Shown one piece after another: positions 1 to 8,700 of a stretch of DNA of 11,898 nt. Numbering within the stretch: the stretch's first letter is position 1; each line of letters opens with the position of its first letter. The stretch is taken from assembly GCA_934746785.1 (NCBI GenBank), contig CAKVFO010000101.1, positions 1-11,898 on the forward strand. Direction: 5' to 3'. The position numbers were made by a program, and so were the translations under genes. Source of the DNA: an uncultured Clostridium sp. GTDB lineage: Bacteria; Bacillota; Clostridia; Clostridiales; Clostridiaceae. The notes under the pieces are model-generated. The model made no database searches. It saw nothing but the letters and a program-made list of their open reading frames with translations, and had not been told where the DNA came from.

Positions 1-1
1 T

Positions 2-2638
2 GAATCATGTGTTGCTGGAATTGGAAATAGTCTAGTTGTCGAGGACTCAAATAAGAACTATTTAGACTTTGAAAATATAGCTCTCTTACAAGGAGGATCT
101 TTAAGTTTTGATGCTGCAACCTTTGAAATATGGTGTCCTCTATTAAATGGAGGAAGACTTCATCTTGAAAATAAAGAAGTTATTTTAGATGTAAAGAAAC
201 TGAAAGACACCATAGAGAAATATGAAATTAATACAATGCTTATAACTACAGCACTATTTAATAAGTTAATAGATTTAGATGCAGGGGTTTTTGATACTAT
301 GACAAATCTATTATTTGGAGGAGAAAAGGCTTCAGAAAATCATATACATAAGCTTTTAGAAAGAAACCATAAAATAAAATTAGTAAATGTATATGGACCT
401 ACAGAAACAACTACTTTTGCAGCCTGTAAAACTATTAAACATTGTGATGTTAACGAAGAAGTTACTATAGGGCAAACAATATCAGGAGCACAAAATTATA
501 TTATTTCAGATTCAAAGCTTTGTGGAATTGGTGTGCCGGGAGAATTATATGTGGCAGGAATAGGGGTAGCAAGAGGATATTATAACAGAGAAGAATTGAC
601 AGCTGAAAAGTTTACTGATAATCCTTTTGGACCTGGAAAAATATATGCTACTGGAGATTTAGCAAGCTGGGTACCTGATGGAAATATTAGATACTTAGGC
701 AGAATAGACAGTCAGGTTAAACTTAGAGGTTTCCGTATAGAACTTGGTGAAATAGAAAATGCCTTTAGAACTTTAAAAGAGGTAAAGGATATAACAGTTT
801 TATTTAAGAGAAAAGATAATGGAGAAAGTGCTATTTATGCTTATATTGTAAAGGCAGACGAGGTAAGTATTCATTACATAAAGGAAGAAGTGAAAAAGCT
901 TTTGCCAGAATATATGATTCCAGCTTATATGATGTTTATTGAGGATATTCCTTTAACTGTTAATGGAAAGGTAGATAAGAGGAAATTACCTGAAATTCAA
1001 GGAGAGAGTAGTAAGGATTATATTGAACCAGTAACTGATACAGAAAAGATTATAGCTAAGATATTTCAGGAAATTCTTAATGTAGATAAAGTAGGTTTAA
1101 AGGATGATTTCTTTGAACTTGGAGGCCACTCTATTAAGGCTATTTCAGCAGTTAATAAAATTAATAAGAAATGTACAACGGATATTTCTGTTAAGGATTT
1201 ATTCCAATTGCAGACAGTTGAATCTTTAGCAAGAAAGGCTGAAGAAAATAAACTAGATGAAAATTTAGTTATTAAAAAGTGTGAAGAAAAGGAAAACTAT
1301 CTTCTATCACCTGGACAAAAGAGAATGATTATAGTTAATTCTTTAAACGAAAATAGTACAAGCTACAATCTTCCTTTTAAGTTAAAAATAGAAGGTGACT
1401 TTAATGAAGAAAAGTTTAAAGATGCACTTAATAAATTAATTGCTAGACATGAAGCGTTAAGAACAGAGTTTATAATAACTAATGAAGGCCCAAGACAGGT
1501 AATTAAAGATTATTGTAATATTGATGTTCCTACTATTAAGGCTGAAGAAATGGAAATAGATAATTTATTTACTTCCTTTATAATACCTTTTAAATTAGAT
1601 AAATCTCCATTAATGAGATGTATGATTGTGAAAACTTCTTTAAAAGTTACTTATGTATTTATGGATATGCATCACATATTAGTAGATGGAGCATCAGTAT
1701 CTATTATAATTAAGGATTTATTAGCTTTTTATAATGAGGAACAAGTAGAAAAATTAGATTATCAGTATAAGGATTATTGCGAATGGATAAATAAGGTGAT
1801 GGTTTCTGAAGGCTATAATAAGAGCAGAGAGTACTGGTTAGAAAAGTTTAAGGGAGAGTTGCCTAAGCTTAATATTTGTGAAGAAAAAGAGAGAAGGGAC
1901 CTTATAAATTGTAAATGCAACAGTAGGATGACTTATATAGATAAGGAACTTTATAAGAAGGCAGATAAATTAATTAAAGAAATGAATATTTCATGGTTCA
2001 TGCTTTTATTAAGTGCGTATAGCATTATGCTATATAAATATTCAGCACAGAAGGATATAATCATAGGAAGTCCAATTCTAGGAAGAGAAAAGGAAGAGTG
2101 GGAATCTGTTGTTGGAATGTTTGTAAATATGATTCCTATACGCTGTAGAATTGATACTTCAAAGACTATTAAAGATTTTATAATAATGCTTAAAAATCAG
2201 TGTTTAGATAGTTTTAGAAATAATATATATCAATTTGATCAATTAGTTGAAGAATTAAACATTGAAAGAAGCAATAATAGAAATCCAGTATTTGACGTTA
2301 CCTTCTCTATGCAGAATATTTCTATACCGGAAGTAAGTGTTAAGGGATTAGATATTTCTATAGACAGTATTTCAAAGGATTCTAAGTATGATTTAATGCT
2401 TTTTGCACTAGAAGAGGATGAAAGGGTTAAGTTAGAACTTGAATATAGGATGGATTTATTTACAGAAGAAATTATTAAAGATATGATGGATAGTTTTATA
2501 AATATAATAGATTTTATTACAAAAAACTTAGATGAAAAGGTAAATAATATTAACTTTGTAGAGGAGGAAACAGCCTTAGAAATAGAAAATACTATTGAAG
2601 AAGACAGAGAAAACTTTGATTTTGATTTTGATTTCTAG
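2..2638 (+). CDS. Nonribosomal peptide synthetase, 3' part (A-PCP-C), 5' end outside window
   Basis: 878 residues are visible; the reading frame is open from position 2, so the first internal Met at 236 is not the start. Domains in order (residue 1 = codon at position 2): the C-terminal part of an adenylation domain (1-~330) with A4 FDAATFEIW at 36-44, A5 YGPTETT, A6 GELYVAG, A7 YATGDL, A8 GRIDSQVKLRGFRIE and A10 NGKVD with Lys323; a PCP with LGGHS, phosphopantetheine Ser377; and a complete condensation domain (~433-860) with RHEALRTEF, the catalytic HHILVDG (His557, His558, Asp562) and the late RNPVFDV motif. Pocket residues aligned to GrsA are D37 A38 F41 L80 L104 G106 V130 T138 F139 K323 (DAFLLGVTFK), close to Val/Ile/Leu codes; the exact substrate is uncertain. 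The stretch before A4 is divergent: the usual His-Arg after A3 is not seen. The protein ends in an acidic/aromatic tail FDFDFDF. The C domain would join this residue to the Thr activated by the next protein. Confidence 0.95.
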   Translation, partial: ESCVAGIGNSLVVEDSNKNYLDFENIALLQGGSLSFDAATFEIWCPLLNGGRLHLENKEVILDVKKLKDTIEKYEINTMLITTALFNKLIDLDAGVFDTMTNLLFGGEKASENHIHKLLERNHKIKLVNVYGPTETTTFAACKTIKHCDVNEEVTIGQTISGAQNYIISDSKLCGIGVPGELYVAGIGVARGYYNREELTAEKFTDNPFGPGKIYATGDLASWVPDGNIRYLGRIDSQVKLRGFRIELGEIENAFRTLKEVKDITVLFKRKDNGESAIYAYIVKADEVSIHYIKEEVKKLLPEYMIPAYMMFIEDIPLTVNGKVDKRKLPEIQGESSKDYIEPVTDTEKIIAKIFQEILNVDKVGLKDDFFELGGHSIKAISAVNKINKKCTTDISVKDLFQLQTVESLARKAEENKLDENLVIKKCEEKENYLLSPGQKRMIIVNSLNENSTSYNLPFKLKIEGDFNEEKFKDALNKLIARHEALRTEFIITNEGPRQVIKDYCNIDVPTIKAEEMEIDNLFTSFIIPFKLDKSPLMRCMIVKTSLKVTYVFMDMHHILVDGASVSIIIKDLLAFYNEEQVEKLDYQYKDYCEWINKVMVSEGYNKSREYWLEKFKGELPKLNICEEKERRDLINCKCNSRMTYIDKELYKKADKLIKEMNISWFMLLLSAYSIMLYKYSAQKDIIIGSPILGREKEEWESVVGMFVNMIPIRCRIDTSKTIKDFIIMLKNQCLDSFRNNIYQFDQLVEELNIERSNNRNPVFDVTFSMQNISIPEVSVKGLDISIDSISKDSKYDLMLFALEEDERVKLELEYRMDLFTEEIIKDMMDSFINIIDFITKNLDEKVNNINFVEEETALEIENTIEEDRENFDFDFDF
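710..738 (+). repeat. 29-base identical repeat, copy 1 (A8 motif of first A domain)
   Basis: The 29 bases here are identical to 7807-7835 in the next gene. They encode SQVKLRGFR within the A8 motif of two different adenylation domains. The shared bases include the codon CGT for Arg, although Arg is mostly AGA in these genes. Flanking A8 bases are also very similar. The match lies in coding DNA and is best read as a conserved or recently homogenised block, not a mobile element. Confidence 0.75.
2615..2635 (+). repeat. Tandem TTTGAT hexamer (3 copies plus TTC) encoding the FDFDFDF tail
   Basis: Three perfect copies of TTTGAT (2615-2632) followed by TTC and the TAG stop encode alternating Phe/Asp at the extreme C-terminus of the first NRPS. 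The hexamer keeps frame, so gain or loss of a copy would lengthen or shorten the tail by two residues without a frameshift. The tail resembles the short acidic/hydrophobic C-terminal segments used by some NRPS proteins for docking; that role is inferred. Confidence 0.7.
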
Positions 2639-2651
2639 ACTTTATTAAGGC

Positions 2652-2686
2652 ACAGAGAGAGAGGGCAAAGGTTCCCTCTTTTCTGT
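2652..2686 (+). promoter_or_regulatory. Intergenic imperfect hairpin between two NRPS genes (possible attenuator or mRNA-stability element)
   Basis: Positions 2658-2665 (AGAGAGGG) pair with 2674-2681 (CCCTCTTT, including one G-U) around an 8-base loop CAAAGGTT. After a single bulged G at 2657, 2652-2656 (ACAGA) pair with 2682-2686 (TCTGT). This gives about 13 base pairs. It lies 13 bases after the stop of the first NRPS and 20 bases before the start codon of the second. If only the upper stem forms, it is followed by TTTTCT, a weak terminator-like tail; if the full stem forms, the T run is inside the helix and no U tail follows. It could act as partial terminator, processing site or 3'-end stabiliser. 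The structure is seen in the sequence; the function is not known. Confidence 0.6.
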
Positions 2687-2706
2687 CATAGGAAAGAGGT
2701 TAGTAT

Positions 2707-5700
2707 ATGATTGATAAAAATGAATTATTACATGTTGAAATAATAGAAAAAGAAAAGGAATACTGGTTAAAAAAGCTGGGGCAATCAGATTTTTCAGAAG
2801 AAGTATTTCCTTTAGATAAAACAAGTGAAAAGTATTCTAAAGGTGAGGTTATTATTAATATGAATGAGGAAATAAATCATGCTATTAATTCATTATTTAA
2901 AGATAATGCATTAATGGAGTATATTGTATTTACATCTTCAGTTTTTATAATGTTTCATGAATTATTCAATAAGAAGGATTGTTTTGTAATTTCACCAGTT
3001 ATAAACAAGAAAGAAATCTTTGAAAATAAATATATTGTAATAAATGAATGTTTAAATAAGAATCTGACAATAAAAGAAACTCTAAATAAAGTCAAAGATG
3101 CAGCGGCAGGGGCATATAAAAATCAGCATGTTAATTTACATAAACTTTTTAAGGAAGAAGATTTAGGAGAAAATATATTACAATGTGCTGTAAATTATAA
3201 TAAAGTTCATAAAAATCAGGATCTAATAGAAGGTAAATTAATTACTTTTAATTTCTTAAAGGAAGATAGAAAGGTTAAGTTAAAAATTGAATATAATGAG
3301 GAAAATTTATATAAGGACACAGTTTTAGCTGTTTCACGTACTTTAGAAAAGATAATAAAAGACATTCTTAAGGATAGAAATAAAGCCTTAAAGGATATTT
3401 CTCTAATAACAGATTTTGATAAGAAAATATTAGAAGATATTAATAATAATGATTCAGAGTATCCAGAAAACTTTACTATTTTAGATGCCTTTAATAAAAG
3501 TGTATCAGTTTATGGAGATAACATAGCTGTAGAGTATAATGACAAGAGCCTTACCTATAAAGAGGTAGATGTTTTAAGTAATAAATTAGCAAACTATATA
3601 AATGAACAAAAATATCTAGATGATACAGATTATATTGGTATATTAATGGACAAATCTCATAATACAGTCATAGCTGCCCTTGCAATTTTAAAAGCAGGAA
3701 AGGCTTATGTACCTTTAAATCCAGAAAGCCCTGAAGATAGGATAAGGGAAATTATAGAAGATGCTTCTATAAACTTTATTGTAGCTAGTGAAGGTTTTAT
3801 ACAGACTTTAGAAAACATAAAGAGAAGAAAAGATATTAAGTATATTTCTATGGATTCTGAAGAAGTTTTAAAAGATTATAATGAAGAGCTTGATTTTGAC
3901 AGCTGTATAAATAGAGATTCAAAGGCCTATGTTATTTACACATCAGGCACTACAGGAAAATCTAAAGGGGTAATTATAAAACATTCTAATGTAATAAATT
4001 TGATTCTGAACAATAATATTCCTTATAAATTTACTTCTGAAGATACGTGGACAATGTTTCATTCTTACTGCTTTGATTTCTCTGTATGGGAAATGTATGG
4101 AGCATTATTAAATGGAGGAAAGTTGATTGTAATACCGAAGAAAACTGCTAGAGATACAGAAAGATTCTATGATTTACTAATACAAAAGAAAGTAACAGTT
4201 TTAAATCAAACACCAGGAGCTTTTTATAACTTAATAGAAGTAGATAATCTTCATAGGGAAAAAGCTTTAAACTTAAGATATATAATCTTTGGAGGAGAAG
4301 CTTTAAATCCTGTAAAACTATCATCCTTTATAAAGTCTTATAAAGATACAGCATTATTTAATATGTATGGAATAACAGAAACGACAGTTCATGTAACCTT
4401 TAAGAAATTAACTCAAGAGGATACAAAATTATATATTTTTAATATAGGAAAGCCTCTTCCTAATTATAAAGTCTTTATAGTTAATAAAAATAAAAAGAAA
4501 CTTCCTATAGGTATAAAAGGAGAATTGTTAATTGCAGGAGAAGGCGTTTCGGCTGGGTATTTAAATAGAAACGAATTAACAAAAAGTAAATTTATAACCA
4601 ATGAAGAATTAGGAGGCAGGGTTTATTGCAGTGGAGATTTAGCAGCAATAATGAATATTGGAGATCTTAGGTATTTGGGGAGAATTGATAGTCAGGTAAA
4701 AATAAGAGGCCATAGAATTGAAATTGGAGAAGTTGAACATGCTATCCTAGAAGATAAAAACATAAAAAATGCAATAGTAATTCCTAAAAAACTTGGAAAT
4801 AGCAGTACAGAATTATGCTGTTACTATTGTAGTGAAAGTGGTATTACAGTAAGTGAATTTAAAGAAAGATTAAAGAAAAATCTTCCTTCTTATAGCATAC
4901 CAGCTTACTATGTACATATTAATAATATTCCTTTAAATAGAAATGGAAAGATAGATAAAAAGAAATTGCCAAATCCTTTAGAAAATATATATAAGAAAAG
5001 AGAATTTGAAGACGCTAAAAGTGAAACCGAAAAGCTGTTAGTAAAAGAATGTGGTGAGCTTTTAGGCATTGATAATATAAGCATCAATGATAATTTCTTT
5101 GAAATAGGTGGAAATTCTTTAAATGCAATGATTTTATCTACTAGACTGCTAAATGAGTTAAATATAAAAATACCTTTAAGCAGTATTTTTGAAAAACCAG
5201 TTATTAAAGAATTAGCAAAGGTTATAGATAACAGTAAAAAGGTTTTTGACACATCAATAAAAAGAGTAGAAAATAAGGAATTTTATCCTTTATCACCAGC
5301 ACAAAAAAGAATGTATTTTTTAAGTGAATTAAGTAAGGAAAACACTGCATATAATATGCCGATTCTTTTGGAGTTATCAGGAAATATAAAGGAAGAAAAG
5401 ATTAAAAATACCCTAACAAGCTTAATTGAAAGACATGAGATTTTGAGAACAAGTTTTATAAAGGTAGGAGAAGAAATAAAGCAAAAGATTAATAAAGAGG
5501 TAAAGTTAGATTTTGAGGTTATTAAAGTTTCTTCTAAGAATATAAATCTTAATAATTATATAAAAGCCTTTGATTTATCAAAAGCTCCCTTAATGAGAGT
5601 TAAGCTTTTTAAAGTTAATGAGACAGAAAGCCTGCTATTTATTGATATGCATCATATCATTTCAGATGGAATATCCATGAATATTATAATGAGTGAATTC

Positions 5701-8700
5701 TCAAAAATCTATAAGGGTGAGGTATTAGAAAAGTTAAAAATAAGATATGTAGATTATTGTGAATATATAAATAACCTTGATTTACAGAAGGAAAAGGAAT
5801 ATTGGCTAAAAGAGTTCTCAGAAGATATCCCGGTATTAGAACTACCTTTAGATTTTAATAGGCCGCAGCTTCAAGAAAGTGAAGGAAATTTATTGGATTT
5901 TATTATAGACAAGGAAGTAAAAGATGAAGTTAAATCACTTGCTATAGAAAGTGAAACTTCAGAATTTATGGTTTTGATATCAGTATTTTCTCTTTTGCTA
6001 AGAAGATATAGCAGACAGGATAACATAGTTATTGGAACTCCTATAGCAGGAAGACCTAATAAAGATGTAGAAAATGTTATGGGCTTATTTGTAAATACCT
6101 TACCCTTACGTTTTAGCATAGACTTAAACAGCAGTTATTTAGATTATTTAAAATCTGTTAAGGATAAGTGTTTAAAAGCTTATGAAAATATGCTTTATCC
6201 CTTTGATGAATTAGTTGATGAGCTTAATATTCCTAGAAATCTTTCAAGAAATCCATTGTTTGATGTTATGTTTGTTATGCAGAACATGAAGAAAGAGAAA
6301 ATAGACCTTCAGGATTTTTCTATGAATGAGGTTGAAAATAAAAAGGCAGTATCAAAATTTGATTTGACCTTTATTGTGGAAGAAAGAGAAGATTATTATG
6401 TTTTAAGTGTAGAATATGCAAAGTCATTGTTTAAAGATGAAAGCATTGAATATCTTATTAAACACTATGTGAATTTATTAAAACAGGTAGTAAAAAATAA
6501 AAACTTAAAACTAAAAGATTTTTCTATGTTAGATAAGGCAGAAAGAAAGCTTTTAGAAGACTTTAATGAAAGCAAAGCTTCCTATGATTTAAATACTAAT
6601 ATAATTAAAATTTTTGAAAAGCAGGCAGCAAAAACTCCTTTAAACATTGCTCTTCAGTCAAGTGATGGAGAAGTTACCTATAAAGAATTAAACAATAGAG
6701 TTAATATTTTAGGAAAAAAGCTTCGAAAGGAAGGAGTAAAAAAAGGAACAAGTGTTGCAGTTATTGCTGATAGATCCATAGAAATGATAACAGCTATTTA
6801 TGCCATATTAAAATTAGGTGCTGTATATGTTCCAATAGATAAGAAATATCCTAAAAATAGAGTAGAGTATTTAATAAAGGAAAGTGAATCTAAGGTGATT
6901 TTAACTGATGCTTTAGATAACTTTAATTATGAAATAGAAGAAAAGATAAAAGTTTTATCAATAGATTTAGAACTTAATATAAAAGAAACAGAAGAAATAG
7001 TAGAAAATATTCAATGTAATATTAAAGGTGAAGATACTGCTTATATTATCTTTACTTCAGGGACTACTGGAAATCCTAAAGGCGTAGAAATGCTTCATTC
7101 TAACCTTTTAAACTTAGTAAGTCATATGCAGAGTAAATATCCTTTAGAAGATAAAGATGCTTTTTTATTTAAATCAGCTTTTACCTTTGACGCATCTATA
7201 AGTGAAATTTTTGGCTGGTTTTTGAAAGGTGGAAGGTTAGTAATATTAGAAAGAGATGGAGAAAAAGATCCTGAAATAATAGTTAAAACTATTGAAAAAT
7301 ATAAGGTTTCTCATATAAACTTTGTGCCATCAATGCTTAGAGTATTCTTTAATACCATTAAAAACAATAAACATATTAATTTAAAAAGTTTAAAATACAT
7401 ATTTGCAGGGGGAGAAGTTTTTAGTAAAGATTTTTATATTATGGGTAAGGAGTTATGTCCTAATGTTAAAATAGGAAATTTCTATGGCCCTACTGAAACC
7501 TGTGTTTATGCCTGTGGCTTTATGAAGGACAAAGATGAAAACTTTCAAAGGGTTCCTATAGGAAAGCCTTTAGAAAATGTAAAGATATATATATTAGATG
7601 AAAATATGAATCTTTGTAGTATTAATGAACCTGGAGAATTATGTATTGCAGGAGCAGGTGTAGGTAAAGGATATAAAAATAGAGAAGAACTTACAAAAGA
7701 AAAATTTATAGAAAATCCTTTTAATAAGAATGAGAGTATGTATAGAAGTGGAGATTTAGGAAGATTTCTTCCAGATGGGAACATAGAATACCTTGGAAGA
7801 ATAGATAGTCAGGTTAAACTTAGAGGTTTCCGTATTGAGATGGGCGAAATAGAAAATTCATTAAGAAATTTTCAAGATATTGAAGATGCAGTAGTAATAG
7901 TAAAAACAGTAAATAATGAAGATAAAATATTATGTGCTTATATAATTTCATCAAAGGAAATTTCTTTGAAGGATGTGAGAAATAATCTTAAGAAAGAACT
8001 GCCTGAGTTTATGATACCATCTCATTTTATGAGAATAGAAAAGAAACCTTTAACTGTAAATGGAAAGGTTGATATAAAAGCCCTTCCTGAAATAGATTTA
8101 AGTTTAAAATCTACTGAATTTATAGAAGCTAGAACAAAAACAGAAGCTTTGACAGCTAACCTTTTTAAAGAAGTATTAAAGGTTTCTAAGGTAAGTGTTA
8201 TAGATAACTTCTTTGATTTAGGAGGTCATTCCTTAAATTTAATTGAGCTTGTAAATAAAATAAATAATGAATTTAACATAAAGGTCAGCTTAAAGGAAGT
8301 TTTTATGGCACAAACAGTAGAAAATATTGCAGCTTTAATAGAAAGTAAAGAAAAGGTAAGTTTAATTCCATTAGAAAGGGCAGAAAAAAGAGAGTATTAT
8401 CCTGTTACCGATGAACAGCTTAATATGTATTCAGCCTATGAGATGAATAAAGACAGCATAGGTTTTAATGTACCTTGCGCCTTTAATATAAAAGGGAAAA
8501 TAGATAAAGATAGATTTGAAGAAGGATTTAAAGCTTGTATTAACAAACATGAAATATTAAGAACATCCTTCGTAAAAGTAGATGGCATGATAATGCAGAA
8601 GGTAAGAGAAAAAGTTGATTTTAAAATAGAATATTTAGAAAACAGTGAAGTCTCTATTGAGGATATAAAATCCTTTGTAAAACCTTTTAATTTAGAAAAA

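Noticed and set aside
236..238. ATG at 236 as the start of the first NRPS gene
   Set aside because: The frame is open back to position 2 and the upstream codons encode A-domain sequence including the A4 motif FDAATFEIW, so this is an internal methionine.
2652..2690. A classical intrinsic terminator between the NRPS genes
   Set aside because: The best full stem includes the T run and is followed by CATAGG rather than a U tract; the domain order also requires both NRPS proteins, so complete termination is unlikely.
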